A stretch of DNA of 64,000 nt from Salibacterium salarium (GTDB taxonomy: Bacteria > Bacillota > Bacilli > Bacillales > Marinococcaceae): positions 124,001 through 188,000 of the forward strand of contig NZ_JAUSUM010000001.1 of the NCBI RefSeq assembly GCF_030813635.1, written 5' to 3'. A program made the translations under genes and the position numbers. Positions 40,681 to 49,670 of this stretch are shown here, in pieces (the stretch's first letter is position 1; each line of letters starts with the position of its first letter). The notes beneath the pieces are model-generated. The model had not been told where the DNA came from and searched no databases. It saw nothing but the letters and a program-made list of their open reading frames with translations.

Positions 40681-40905
40681 AAAGGAGGCTGTCCCAACCG
40701 GGCAGTCTCTTCTCATGTATTAGAATAAAAGATATATCGGCCAGTTATGCAAGACTAAACACTCCTTGTATTAATAGACAGGTGCTAGGAACAGGTCATA
40801 TTTGTTATATGAAAAATGGATATGGCCCCGTGAAAAACACATATTTTCCTTAGAATATTTTTTTGCATCCATTGCTTTCTTCGTTCATCTCAGATAATAT
40901 GAAAT

Positions 40906-40920
40906 CAATAATCATTATCA
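40906..40920 (+). promoter_or_regulatory. Fur box upstream of siderophore uptake operon
   Basis: CAATAATCATTATCA matches the 7-1-7 Fur consensus TGATAATNATTATCA at 13 of 15 positions. It lies 19 bp before the lipoprotein ATG, so iron repression is expected. Confidence 0.7.
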
Positions 40921-40938
40921 ATTGCAAAATGGGGGATT

Positions 40939-41868
40939 ATGAAGTTGAAAATAAAAACGATATACACGATAATTAGTTTAGCATTAGTCACCGTCTTGAC
41001 AGCTTGTGGCGATGGGGATGAAAATCAGGAAATGGGAAGTGAAAACGAAGATGCCCAGTCGACACGTACATATACAGACAGTCTTGATAGAGAAGTAGAA
41101 ATTCCTGAAGAGCCTCAAGATATTGTTGCTATCAATTATTTTGGGGAATTAACTGCACTAGGTATTACACCGGTCGGGGCGACAGATTATGATCTAGACA
41201 AGTATGAAGATGAAGTAACAGAAGGAATCGAAAGTGTAGGATCTGAAGAAGCAGATGCTGAAAAAATATTAACGTTAGACCCCGATTTAATTGTTGTGTC
41301 TGATTATCGGGAAGCAGAGGCGATTGAAAATTATGAGCAAATCGCTCCAACAGTAGCTTTAGAATTCGGAAAACCACCGTTGGAACAGTTGGAAACTGTC
41401 GCTGAACTGACAGGTAGAGAAGAAGAACATGAACAGTGGACAGAGGAGTATGAAGCAGACGTAGAAGAGGCACGAGAAGAGATTGATCCATATGTGGAAG
41501 ATGGAGAGACAGCGGTTGTTATGCAATTTTATGAGAAAGACATTTATATGTATTCCACATCAACGTTTCCTACCATATATGATGCGGCACAGTTTGAGCC
41601 GACAGAAGAAGCCAAAAATATTACTGATTCAGAAAGTTTGTCACAGGAAGTTATTCCAGAATACAGCGCCGATCGAATCTTTGTTATGTTTGCTGATACT
41701 ACGGCAGAAGAAAATTATGAAGAGTTGAGTGAAAAGTCAATTTGGGCAGATCTCCCAGCTGTGCAAAATGACAAGGTGCATATTGTCGATAATGATTATT
41801 GGAGTGATTTTAATGCAAAATTAATGGAGTGGCAGTTAGACGATCTTGTAGAAAAAATAAAAGAATAA
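40939..41868 (+). CDS. Siderophore ABC transporter substrate-binding lipoprotein
   Basis: A 309-residue cluster A-II/class III binding protein (FhuD/FeuA/YfiY type). The lipobox LTAC has Cys near residue 23. The fold shows RTYTDSLDREVEIPEEPQDI, then AINYFGELTALGITPVG, and the long connecting helix IENYEQIAPTVALEFGKP. It binds an iron-siderophore complex outside the cell. First gene of a three-gene uptake operon behind a Fur box. The siderophore cannot be told. Confidence 0.85.
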   Translation: MKLKIKTIYTIISLALVTVLTACGDGDENQEMGSENEDAQSTRTYTDSLDREVEIPEEPQDIVAINYFGELTALGITPVGATDYDLDKYEDEVTEGIESVGSEEADAEKILTLDPDLIVVSDYREAEAIENYEQIAPTVALEFGKPPLEQLETVAELTGREEEHEQWTEEYEADVEEAREEIDPYVEDGETAVVMQFYEKDIYMYSTSTFPTIYDAAQFEPTEEAKNITDSESLSQEVIPEYSADRIFVMFADTTAEENYEELSEKSIWADLPAVQNDKVHIVDNDYWSDFNAKLMEWQLDDLVEKIKE

Positions 41869-41892
41869 AATGTAAGAAGAGGTTTAGGATGT

Positions 41893-42939
41893 ATGAATCA
41901 TTCCACGGACAATAATCTATCTAATGAAAACAAAATAAAAAATAAAGGTCCGTTTGGAGCTATGATGATTCTTATTTTTGGAACCCTTACCCTTATTTTC
42001 GGGCTTGGGCTTTCGATTTCTTTTGGTGCAGCTTCCATCGATTTAACAACGGTATGGCAAGCCATTTTCGCTTTTGATGCGGATATCACGGATCATCAAA
42101 TTATACAAGAAGTAAGGCTGCCTCGTGCCCTTGGTTCTGTTTTGATAGGCGCATTTCTAGCGGTGTCAGGGGCAATCATGCAAGGAATGACGAGAAACCC
42201 ATTAGCGTCTCCTGCTATTTTAGGGGTGACAGATGGAGCGGCATTTGCGATTGCCATTGCTTTTGCCTTTTTTCCAGGTATGTCGTATCTCGGTTTAATG
42301 GGCTGGTCTTTTGCAGGAGCTGGCCTTGGGGCTATGCTCGTTTTTGGGATTGGAGCTTTTGCTAAAGGAGGCGTTACCCCGGTGAAGCTGGCTTTGGCTG
42401 GCGTTGCGGTTGGAGCAATGTTAAGTTCGTTTTCCTCAGCTATTGCTATTCATTTTCGTGTGGCACAAGATATGAGTTTCTGGTTTGCCGGCGGTCTAGC
42501 TGGTGTGCAGTGGATCAGCGTACAGTTGTTGGTGATTGCGGCAATCGTGGGACTAGGATTGGCGCTATTAATATCCAGATCTATTACGATTCTTAGTTTA
42601 GGGGAAGAGGTTTCCAAAGGTCTCGGACAAAAAACAGTTGTCGTGAAAACGGCAGGCATTATTGTTGTTCTTCTGCTTACTGGAGCAGCGGTGTCTGTGG
42701 CGGGGCGGATTGGTTTTATTGGTTTAGTCATCCCTCACATTACAAGGTTTTTGACAGGAGTGGACTATCGTTGGATTATCCCTTGTTCAGCAATACTAGG
42801 AGCCTTGTTACTTGTTTTGGCTGATTTAGGCGCACGGATGGTAAACGCCCCGTATGAAACGCCGGTCGGTGCAATAACAGCGCTTATTGGCATCCCTTTC
42901 TTCCTATATCTCGCACGCCAAGAAGGGAGGGGGTTGTAA
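41893..42939 (+). CDS. FecCD-family siderophore permease, subunit 1
   Basis: A 348-residue FecCD permease with about ten helices. Recognisable blocks are VRLPRALGSVLIGAFLAVSG, then AIMQGMTRNPLASPAILGVT and the ATPase-contact region RIGFIGLVIPHITRFLTG. It follows the lipoprotein gene by 24 bp and is directly followed by a second FecCD gene. It works as a heterodimer in the membrane. Confidence 0.88.
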   Translation: MNHSTDNNLSNENKIKNKGPFGAMMILIFGTLTLIFGLGLSISFGAASIDLTTVWQAIFAFDADITDHQIIQEVRLPRALGSVLIGAFLAVSGAIMQGMTRNPLASPAILGVTDGAAFAIAIAFAFFPGMSYLGLMGWSFAGAGLGAMLVFGIGAFAKGGVTPVKLALAGVAVGAMLSSFSSAIAIHFRVAQDMSFWFAGGLAGVQWISVQLLVIAAIVGLGLALLISRSITILSLGEEVSKGLGQKTVVVKTAGIIVVLLLTGAAVSVAGRIGFIGLVIPHITRFLTGVDYRWIIPCSAILGALLLVLADLGARMVNAPYETPVGAITALIGIPFFLYLARQEGRGL

Positions 42940-43959
42940 ATGGATATGGCTCGAAAAAGACTCCAGCGATTTCTCCTAGTATCTATGGTATTATTCATCC
43001 TTATTGTCATAGCCTTTTTTATAAGTATGAACCTTGGTACATACCCTCTTTCTCCATTAGATACATTTAAAGCTCTTATCGGATCGGGGACAGAAGAGGG
43101 ATCGCTAGTATTGTTTAGTTTTCGTCTCCCTCGGATAGTACTTGCGTTATTAATAGGAATAGGATTGGCGGTATCAGGAGCCATCCTTCAAGGAATTTCT
43201 CAAAATGAGCTTGCCGAACCTGGTATTATCGGCATCAATGCTGGAGCAGGTTTAGCAGTTGTTTTATTTATTTCTTTTTTTGAAGGATCCACGGGAGCAC
43301 TGGGGTTTCTGTCTGTTTTTGCTATGCCTTTTTTTGCTTTACTAGGAGCATTACTGGCGGCCTTTTTAATTTACGTATTGGCTTGGAAACAAGGAATTAC
43401 ACCAGTGCGGCTTATTTTGGTAGGGATAGCAATCAACGCAGGTTTCAATGCTGTACTCATTATTTTTCAGCTTCGCATGGAACCAAATGATTTTATGCAG
43501 GCGACTATTTGGCTTTCTGGAAGTATATGGGGAGCAAACTGGGGTTTTGTGTTATCGATTCTCCCTTGGATTGTCATTCTTGTCCCGTTTACATTATGGA
43601 AGGCACAACACTTGGATGTGTTAAACCTTGGAGATCAGGTGGCAACGGGTCTTGGGGCATCAGTGGAAAAAGAGAGACGTATTTTATTGATAGCAGCTGT
43701 TGCTCTTGCTGGAGCAAGTGTCGCTGTTGGAGGTGGCATTGCCTTTTTAGGCTTGGTTGCTCCGCATCTTGCCCGTAGACTGGTCGGTCCGAGTCATCAT
43801 TTTTTAATACCCACCTCAGCCATTATGGGTGCGTTATTATTGTTGACAGCCGATACGATTGGAAAAAATATTTTGGCTCCGTCTGAAATACCAGTTGGTC
43901 TTGTCGTATCAGCACTAGGAGCCCCATACTTTATCTACTTACTCATGAAAACAAATTAA
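42940..43959 (+). CDS. FecCD-family siderophore permease, subunit 2
   Basis: A 339-residue FecCD permease whose ATG immediately follows the stop of the first permease. Blocks include FRLPRIVLALLIGIGLAVSG, AILQGISQNELAEPGIIGIN and GIAFLGLVAPHLARRLVG. No ATPase gene is in the operon, so a shared ATPase such as a FhuC/YusV-type protein must energise uptake. A hairpin terminator follows. Confidence 0.88.
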   Translation: MDMARKRLQRFLLVSMVLFILIVIAFFISMNLGTYPLSPLDTFKALIGSGTEEGSLVLFSFRLPRIVLALLIGIGLAVSGAILQGISQNELAEPGIIGINAGAGLAVVLFISFFEGSTGALGFLSVFAMPFFALLGALLAAFLIYVLAWKQGITPVRLILVGIAINAGFNAVLIIFQLRMEPNDFMQATIWLSGSIWGANWGFVLSILPWIVILVPFTLWKAQHLDVLNLGDQVATGLGASVEKERRILLIAAVALAGASVAVGGGIAFLGLVAPHLARRLVGPSHHFLIPTSAIMGALLLLTADTIGKNILAPSEIPVGLVVSALGAPYFIYLLMKTN

Positions 43960-43971
43960 AAACAAAGGTGG

Positions 43972-43998
43972 AGGCTGTTTCTAAAATGGAAGCAGCCT
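43972..43998 (+). terminator. Terminator-like hairpin after siderophore operon
   Basis: Perfect 10-bp arms AGGCTGTTTC...GAAGCAGCCT with one bulge. Followed by TTATATATT rather than a full T-tract. Confidence 0.55.
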
Positions 43999-44040
43999 TA
44001 TATATTGTTTGTTGAATGACGATGCTTTTCTGTACCCGGA

Positions 44041-44120
44041 AGAGTCAGGATCGGGACAAATCGTGAAGGAAAAAAGGGAGAAGAGTCGAGCAAGAGTCAA
44101 GATCGAGACAAATCGAGAAG
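44041..44120 (+). repeat. 28-bp direct repeat, two copies
   Basis: Copies at 44041-44068 and 44093-44120 begin AGAGTCA and contain GACAAATCG. They agree at 25 of 28 positions. The 160-bp interval between the siderophore operon and the next gene has no ORF. Confidence 0.55.
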
Positions 44121-44165
44121 TCTAAAAAACGAATTTGTCCACCATATAAGATGATTTAGGATACT

Positions 44166-44654
44166 CTAACTCGTCTTATCAAAATGCTTTCTTTTTCCAA
44201 ATATGAAGCGTACAACAAAATAGAAAATAATGAAATTAAGTAAAATTCCAATACTCATGTTAACATCCCCGCTAGAAAGTAGGTTAGGAGTAAGAAATTT
44301 TGATCCACTTTCACTATAGACAGTTAAGAAGTTAAATGGAAACCCATAAGAATAAACAAAACGATCAGTGTGTAAATGTGTAGGAGATAAATCTGGAATA
44401 AACATAGCCAAAAGAACAACTAAAACAAGAGAAAGCCAAAGAATTGATTTTTTAATATAACCCTTGCCCCACCCCTTATTTCTATATAGAAAAAGCATTA
44501 TAACAAATGTACCAATCGCTGCAGTCCACCCATAATAACGTTCGGCATTGTCACCGATAATTGAATAATAAATCATGTAACTCATTACGCTTAAAACGGT
44601 TAAGAGCACGAAAAATATAAAAACAAATCGAAATGATTCTAAAGTTACTCTCAC
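44166..44654 (-). CDS. Multi-pass membrane protein, unknown function
   Basis: A 162-residue protein starting with GTG after AAGGGGGAG. Hydrophobic segments at about 8-28, 42-57, 68-86 and 130-150 suggest four helices. A polar loop (PDLSPTHLHTDRFVYSYGF) lies between the last two. No family is recognised. It lies between repeats, in a region of short, scattered genes. Confidence 0.5.
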   Translation of the reverse strand: MRVTLESFRFVFIFFVLLTVLSVMSYMIYYSIIGDNAERYYGWTAAIGTFVIMLFLYRNKGWGKGYIKKSILWLSLVLVVLLAMFIPDLSPTHLHTDRFVYSYGFPFNFLTVYSESGSKFLTPNLLSSGDVNMSIGILLNFIIFYFVVRFIFGKRKHFDKTS

Positions 44655-44713
44655 TTATACTCCCCCTTCTTTAAAGATTGAATTGAAAAAACGTCTTAAA
44701 GTATTCGACCCTA

Positions 44714-44796
44714 TTGCTTAATACCAATTATTTCAAAATAAGGCCATTAACTCAATCCTTTATTTCATAAAAAAGACGCTTTTCTTGTTCCGAATA
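44714..44796 (+). repeat. Dispersed ~85-bp intergenic repeat, copy 2
   Basis: Begins TTGCTTAATACCAATTATTT and ends with the AAAAAGACGCTTTTCTTGTT-CCG portion. It matches copy 3 at 46441 closely and copy 1 at 35621 in reverse orientation. Confidence 0.75.
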
Positions 44797-44818
44797 AGCG
44801 TCCTATAATTGAACAGCA

Positions 44819-45442
44819 TTATGTGTTAATTTTGCTAATCACAATCTTTCTGTACATCCCTTTAAACATTAGTGGAGTATCTTCTGTTACAGATAAAGTT
44901 CCTTTATGCCTCTCACACAAGGACTCAAAATTCAATCCTATGTCAGTGCCTAATAGCTTAATAAAGGGTCTCATTACTTTTTTCAAAGGAGAAAGTCTTT
45001 TGCCTTTAGGTGAAAATTTATCAAAGATAATAATTTCTCCGCCTTGTTTTAAAACCCTTGTCATTTCCTTAAGACACTTATCTGGATCAGGTACCACTGA
45101 TAGTATAAGACTTCCTATTATTAAATCGAATTGATTATTGTCAAAACTCATATCCAGTACATCCATTTCTTTGAACTGTATGGAGGAACCTTTGAATTTT
45201 TCCCTAGCCCTTTCAAGCATTTCTGGAGAGTAGTCTATTGCGGTGATACTTAATTCACCGTAGTTAATTTGTTCTAAGTCAGCGCCAGTTCCCACACCAA
45301 CGAACAGTATATTTTGTGTCCTATCTAATGTACTCCCTTGAAATATCATTTTTCGGGCGTTGAGAAAATGACCTGAATTAAATAATTTATCATATAGAGG
45401 GGACCAAATTTTGTACACCATACCATTCCAACGATTGTTCAT
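44819..45442 (-). CDS. Class I SAM-dependent methyltransferase
   Basis: A 207-residue Rossmann-fold methyltransferase. Motif I is ILFVGVGTGADLEQI (about 45-59), the acidic end of strand 2 is ITAIDYSPEMLERA, motif II is MSFDNNQFDLIIGSLIL and the later block is MTRVLKQGGEIIIFDKFSP. The overall pattern is close to small phospholipid or quinone-type methyltransferases (PmtA/UbiE-like). The substrate is unknown. A monocistronic gene with its own AAGGGGG-type ribosome site. Confidence 0.75.
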   Translation of the reverse strand: MNNRWNGMVYKIWSPLYDKLFNSGHFLNARKMIFQGSTLDRTQNILFVGVGTGADLEQINYGELSITAIDYSPEMLERAREKFKGSSIQFKEMDVLDMSFDNNQFDLIIGSLILSVVPDPDKCLKEMTRVLKQGGEIIIFDKFSPKGKRLSPLKKVMRPFIKLLGTDIGLNFESLCERHKGTLSVTEDTPLMFKGMYRKIVISKINT

Positions 45443-45930
45443 CTCTTACCCCCTTAGTTTTGAATTCGGCTCCAAAAATAATCCAAAACACATCCAGAAT
45501 TAGTAGAGGTTACAAAAAAGGAAATGAAAATCAGGCTGAGTAATAAATTTTATTTACAAGAAGGGGCTGAGACAACAATATCGTCGGCACTGATCGATCA
45601 GCTCGAGGACCGACTTTGTCCCAGAGCATCGAAAGACATCGTATTTATCAACCCTGCCCACTTTTTTGTGGATTTTCCCCACTCCTTACTGGTTGATATG
45701 TATGAAGGACGGCTCCTTTTTTAAATCCATTTTATACATCCTTTCAATGTGGGTTTTAGAATTGTAAAAACTCTTAATATCATCATTACGTATGTTGCGT
45801 TTCTTCTGGTTTGCTATTTTAATTTTGCATATCTATCACTGCCCCTTTTAGTTTAATATGTTTTACTTAACAAACTGGTCCAACTTAGGGCGAGCACTTA
45901 TTCAAGAAGTACTTTAGTTTGAATAACCTC

Positions 45931-46338
45931 TTATATGAATTTTTGCATACCGGGTCCATCTATAGGTCTTTCTTGGAAACCGAGTTTTTTGTAAAAATCT
46001 ATTTTTCCCCTTGCACTGGAAAGTTGAACCCATTTAATACCACTCTCTTTACACTTCTCAACAAGCAAGTTTAAAATCTTACTCCCAATACCTCTATTTT
46101 GATAGTCTGGATGAACTATCATATCTCCGATAAAGGTTTGGTACACTCCATCTGAGATAATGCGACCGAAAGCAATTAATTTTTCATCATTATAAACTGA
46201 AATCAAATACCAACTATTACTTATTGCTTTAAACAGATCCTCCTTAGTAAAGGTTCCGTTAGCATTCCATCCTGTAGTTTCATATAATTGATAAAATTCT
46301 TCTTTATTTGGTACTGTACCCCTATAATTAATTGTCAA
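45931..46338 (-). CDS. GNAT-family N-acetyltransferase
   Basis: A 135-residue GNAT enzyme. The acetyl-CoA loop is HPDYQNRGIGSKIL (R/Q-x-x-G-x-G), preceded by the beta4 strand FIGDMIV and followed by FYKKLGF. TTG at 46338 is preferred since GGGGAG lies upstream; the longer frame to 46395 has no ribosome site. The substrate cannot be predicted. Confidence 0.75.
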   Translation of the reverse strand: MTINYRGTVPNKEEFYQLYETTGWNANGTFTKEDLFKAISNSWYLISVYNDEKLIAFGRIISDGVYQTFIGDMIVHPDYQNRGIGSKILNLLVEKCKESGIKWVQLSSARGKIDFYKKLGFQERPIDGPGMQKFI

Positions 46339-46440
46339 ACAAATCTCCCCTAGAAATAATCGAATAAATATGTATTTTATTGCATTATTACACACTGTAT
46401 AATTAGATTTTGCAATGAGTTGTTTAACTAAACTGCTCTA

Positions 46441-46525
46441 TTACCTAATGCCAATTATTTCAAAATAGGGCCATTAACTCAATCTTTTATTTCATAAAAA
46501 AGACGCTTTTCTTGTTCCGGGTAAT
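46441..46525 (+). repeat. Dispersed ~85-bp intergenic repeat, copy 3
   Basis: Begins TTACCTAATGCCAATTATTT, continues through CATTAACTCAATCTTTTATT and ends near CTTGTTCCGGGTAA. Same orientation as copy 2. Confidence 0.75.
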
Positions 46526-46769
46526 CTTGTCAAGATAATAACCCCCACCTACTTTTCATCTTACAAATTTTCATTATTAAAAATCTGTGACATCTATATC
46601 TAGTGCACTTTTTCCATTGATCGTCTCATTCTGGTGATGCGAGATGCGAGCTTTATTACCTATCATGAAATAAGCTTCTTTAAAACTTTTAAAGGATAAT
46701 AAGAAACGAATGTAGAATAAAGTAAAACGATAAAGGGTAAAGAGGCAATTAAGGGAGGATTGGAACTTA

Positions 46770-47726
46770 ATGAAAAAAATAGTAAACAATCCAGAGAACG
46801 TGGTAGATGAAATGTTGGAAGGAATAGAAGCAGTCCATTCTCATACGTTAAAACGACTTCCTGATTCTAATGTACTGGTGCGTAACGAGGCGCCTGTCAT
46901 TGGAAAAGTAGGACTGGTAAGTGGCGGAGGAAGTGGCCATGAACCAGCTCATGCCGGATTTGTTGGAGAAAATATGTTAGATGCTGCAGTCGCTGGTGAA
47001 GTATTTACATCACCGACACCAGATCAAATATTTAAAGCGATAAAAGCAGTCGACAGCGGCAATGGTGTCCTTCTTATCGTGAAAAATTACAGCGGGGACG
47101 TGATGAATTTTGACATGGCTGCAGAAATGGCAGAAGCAGAAGGAATTCAAACGGAGCAGGTCATCGTAAAAGATGATACAGCTGTTGCAGAGGAAGAAGA
47201 TCGGCGTGGAGTGGCAGGTACGATTTTTGTTCATAAAATTGTTGGAACCGCTGTAGAAGAAGGATTGAATTTAAAGGAAGCTGTTGAATTAGCACGACAT
47301 ACGGCAGGAAATGTCAGATCTATGGGAGTGTCATTAAAACCTAGTATTGTACCTGCCTCGGGCAAACCTGGATTTACTCTAGAAGCAGATGAAATGGAGA
47401 TTGGAACGGGTATCCACGGGGAACCGGGAATGGAACGAAAACCTTTAAAAGAAGCCAACTGTATAGCGGAAGAATTGCTAGAGACCGTGTTGGATGATTT
47501 AGACGTCACAGCCGGTGAAGACGTTGCAGTGATGACAAATGGACAGGGATCGACGCCGCTGATGGAACTTTATATCGTGCACCGTAAAGTAGCGCAATTA
47601 CTTGAAGAAAAGAACATACATTTGAAACATTCTATGGTTGGTGAATATATGACATCGCTTGAAATGGCAGGGTGTTCGATTACGGTATTACGCTTGGATC
47701 AGACGTTGGAATCATACTTGTTGTAA
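46770..47726 (+). CDS. dhaK: Dihydroxyacetone kinase subunit DhaK
   Basis: A 318-residue DhaK. It has GLVSGGGSGHEPAHAGFVG (about 48-66), where the histidine forms the covalent hemiaminal with dihydroxyacetone in characterised DhaK enzymes. It also has VKNYSGDVMNFDMA and GIHGEPG. It binds the substrate while DhaL carries ADP and DhaM relays phosphate from the PTS. The start follows GGGAGG. Forms an operon dhaK-dhaL-dhaM. Confidence 0.92.
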   Translation: MKKIVNNPENVVDEMLEGIEAVHSHTLKRLPDSNVLVRNEAPVIGKVGLVSGGGSGHEPAHAGFVGENMLDAAVAGEVFTSPTPDQIFKAIKAVDSGNGVLLIVKNYSGDVMNFDMAAEMAEAEGIQTEQVIVKDDTAVAEEEDRRGVAGTIFVHKIVGTAVEEGLNLKEAVELARHTAGNVRSMGVSLKPSIVPASGKPGFTLEADEMEIGTGIHGEPGMERKPLKEANCIAEELLETVLDDLDVTAGEDVAVMTNGQGSTPLMELYIVHRKVAQLLEEKNIHLKHSMVGEYMTSLEMAGCSITVLRLDQTLESYLL

Positions 47727-47747
47727 TCCAAAATGGAGGGATGATGG

Positions 47748-48377
47748 ATGAATTTATCGGTGGAAGACGTAAAACGCTGGATGCATGTTTCCAATCAAAA
47801 GATACAAGAGAATAAGGAATATTTATCCGAACTTGATCAGCCGATAGGAGATGGGGATCATGGGCACAACTTAGGCAGAGGTTTTGAAGAAGTGGTGAAA
47901 AAGATAGAGAGGGAAGACTATCAAGAAATAGGTGCTCTCATGAAAGACGTTGCGATGACACTTATATCAAAAGTGGGAGGAGCTGCGGGGCCGTTATATG
48001 GGACAGCGTTCTTAAAAGCTGCGGATGAATGGAAAGGCAGCCCAACAATAACAGAAGAATTGTTAATACAGGGATTGGAAGCGGCAGTTGAAGGTTTAAG
48101 AACACGTGGAAAAGCAGATCGTGGCGAGAAAACATTAATAGATGTGTGGGTGCCTGTTTTGGATTATATTCAAAAAAATGACGTTCAGCCAATTGAATTA
48201 AAAGAAATAGCAAAAGAAGGAATGCAAAGCACAAACGGAATGCAAGCCAAAAAGGGAAGAGCTGCTTATTTCAGAGAAGCATCAACGGCTCATATTGACC
48301 CCGGAGCTTATTCTTCTTATCTGTTGTTTGAAGCTTTATATGAAAGCGTAAACATAGAGGAGGGCGCTCATGACTAA
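47748..48377 (+). CDS. dhaL: Dihydroxyacetone kinase subunit DhaL (ADP-binding)
   Basis: A 209-residue helical protein with the nucleotide-binding motif DQPIGDGDHGHNLGRGF (about 27-43), the aspartates of which bind two magnesium ions, and GKADRGEKTLIDVW. It transfers phosphate to dihydroxyacetone held by DhaK. It starts 21 bp after dhaK and overlaps dhaM by 8 bases. Confidence 0.92.
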   Translation: MNLSVEDVKRWMHVSNQKIQENKEYLSELDQPIGDGDHGHNLGRGFEEVVKKIEREDYQEIGALMKDVAMTLISKVGGAAGPLYGTAFLKAADEWKGSPTITEELLIQGLEAAVEGLRTRGKADRGEKTLIDVWVPVLDYIQKNDVQPIELKEIAKEGMQSTNGMQAKKGRAAYFREASTAHIDPGAYSSYLLFEALYESVNIEEGAHD

Positions 48378-48765
48378 AGTAAATATCGTTGTCATTTCAC
48401 ACAGTAAAAAGATAGTAGATGGAATTGCTGACCTTGTATCCCAAGTAAAAAAGCCTGATGTTCACATTTTTACAGCAGGTGGAACGGATGACGGAAACAT
48501 TGGCACAAGTGTCGAGAAGATAACAAAAGCTATAAACCAAGCCTATTCAAAAGCGGGCGTCTTATTGTTTTATGACTTGGGCAGTGCATCGATGAATGCA
48601 GAGGTTGCCGCAGAAATGTTTTCTTGCGGCCTGGTAGAAACTGCTGATGCGCCCCTTGTAGAAGGCGCTTATATCGCAACTGTTGAATCTGGACTGGGGA
48701 AGTCGTTACTAGAAGTAAAACAAGCAGTAGAGGTCACGACCCGGAGGCTGAAAACTTCCGAATAA
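48370..48765 (+). CDS. dhaM: PTS-dependent phosphotransfer subunit DhaM (EIIA domain)
   Basis: A 131-residue protein comprising only the mannose-type EIIA domain. The phosphorylated histidine lies in VVISHSKKIVDG (about residue 10). It lacks the HPr and EI-like domains present in enterobacterial DhaM, as is usual in Firmicutes. It receives phosphate from HPr and passes it to DhaL-ADP. Confidence 0.88.
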   Translation: MTKVNIVVISHSKKIVDGIADLVSQVKKPDVHIFTAGGTDDGNIGTSVEKITKAINQAYSKAGVLLFYDLGSASMNAEVAAEMFSCGLVETADAPLVEGAYIATVESGLGKSLLEVKQAVEVTTRRLKTSE

Positions 48766-48768
48766 ACG

Positions 48769-48803
48769 AAAGGGAGCTGTATCAAAAGGTACAGCTCCTT
48801 TCC
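48769..48803 (+). terminator. Terminator after dhaM
   Basis: A 12-bp stem with arms AAAGGGAGCTGTA/TACAGCTCCTTT followed by CCTTTG. Only a weak T-tract. Confidence 0.65.
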
Positions 48804-48876
48804 TTTGACATAGAGAATGAAACCAGAGGCAGAAGCTGAATGCGGCGACTTATAAGGAACGTCGGCTAAAACCGAT

Positions 48877-48897
48877 CACGTCCTGTGCCCAACGCCG
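48877..48897 (-). repeat. Dispersed intergenic repeat, copy 2
   Basis: On the minus strand CGGCGTTGGGCACAGGACGTG, nearly the sequence at 29868-29887. Confidence 0.45.
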
Positions 48898-48920
48898 ATA
48901 TTAGAACATCCCCTGCAATA

Positions 48921-49670
48921 CTATATCGATAGTACGTGGTTTTTTATTGTTTTTTTCACATATTTAGCTGCTTCTACTTTTGTAGATAAACAAGGTGATA
49001 AATCAATGCTAGGTTGTTCTGAAATGGCTTGTTTTAACTCAGTAATAGTAGAAATCGTTTCACTGCATTTATTACACACCGCTCCTAATTGTAGAGGATG
49101 ATGCGAGTCACTGCCGGCAGTGACTTTTATATTTAATTCCGCTGCCCACTTTTCTACACGGCTTTTCATGTCTTGGCTATCATAGCTGTGTAAATCCTTC
49201 CCATTCAGATCAAAGCTATCAAGCTCTTTTAATAAGCTGGAAGAATGGGCCGTTAGTGGGGTGGACTCACGAAAAGGGTGGGCACCAATACGAATCAACT
49301 GATAATCGTCAGTCATACGTAATAGTCTTTCAAACGGGAGAAAATCCTCTTTATACTGATCTAGTTGGTTGTTCATAGTTAGTATGTCTTCACGGTCGCC
49401 AATGAGAAGGATGTGCCCCACTTCTTTAACGTCCACTTCCATCCCGGGAAAAACTTTTATTCCATCAATGTAGTAGCAATTGTTCTCATAAATGAAATGT
49501 TGATTCATTGTTTCGTAGACATCACTGAAATGTTTTGTGTTAAAGTGTTCAGTTAAAGCAAACGCATCGAGTCCATTTTTTTTGGCTCCTTCGACCATAG
49601 ACATAAAATATTCGAGATCAAAATCGGTTTTTTTGGTAAGTTTCCCATGTGTGTGTAAATCTATATTCAT
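48921..49670 (-). CDS. PHP-domain metal-dependent hydrolase
   Basis: A 249-residue PHP-family protein with the metal-binding motifs in order: DLHTHG (4-9), ALTEHFN (about 40), FPGMEVDV (about 75), RIGAHPFRES and TAGSDSHH (about 195). Such proteins are phosphoesterases, e.g. histidinol-phosphatase-like or nucleotide phosphatases. It ends the operon of an ECF transporter (4-bp overlap with ecfT), so it probably acts on the imported compound or a phosphorylated form of it. Confidence 0.78.
   Translation of the reverse strand: MNIDLHTHGKLTKKTDFDLEYFMSMVEGAKKNGLDAFALTEHFNTKHFSDVYETMNQHFIYENNCYYIDGIKVFPGMEVDVKEVGHILLIGDREDILTMNNQLDQYKEDFLPFERLLRMTDDYQLIRIGAHPFRESTPLTAHSSSLLKELDSFDLNGKDLHSYDSQDMKSRVEKWAAELNIKVTAGSDSHHPLQLGAVCNKCSETISTITELKQAISEQPSIDLSPCLSTKVEAAKYVKKTIKNHVLSI

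Noticed and set aside
45524-45724. A 66-codon plus-strand frame after the methyltransferase gene
   Set aside because: No family resemblance, and the sequence (GGGGCTGAGACAA ... TTTGTCCCAG) looks like a decayed intergenic element. I could not support it as a gene.
46577-46666. A 29-codon minus-strand frame beginning MIGNKARISHHQNE
   Set aside because: Protein-like but very short, with only a weak ribosome site; may be the end of a deleted gene. Not enough to call.
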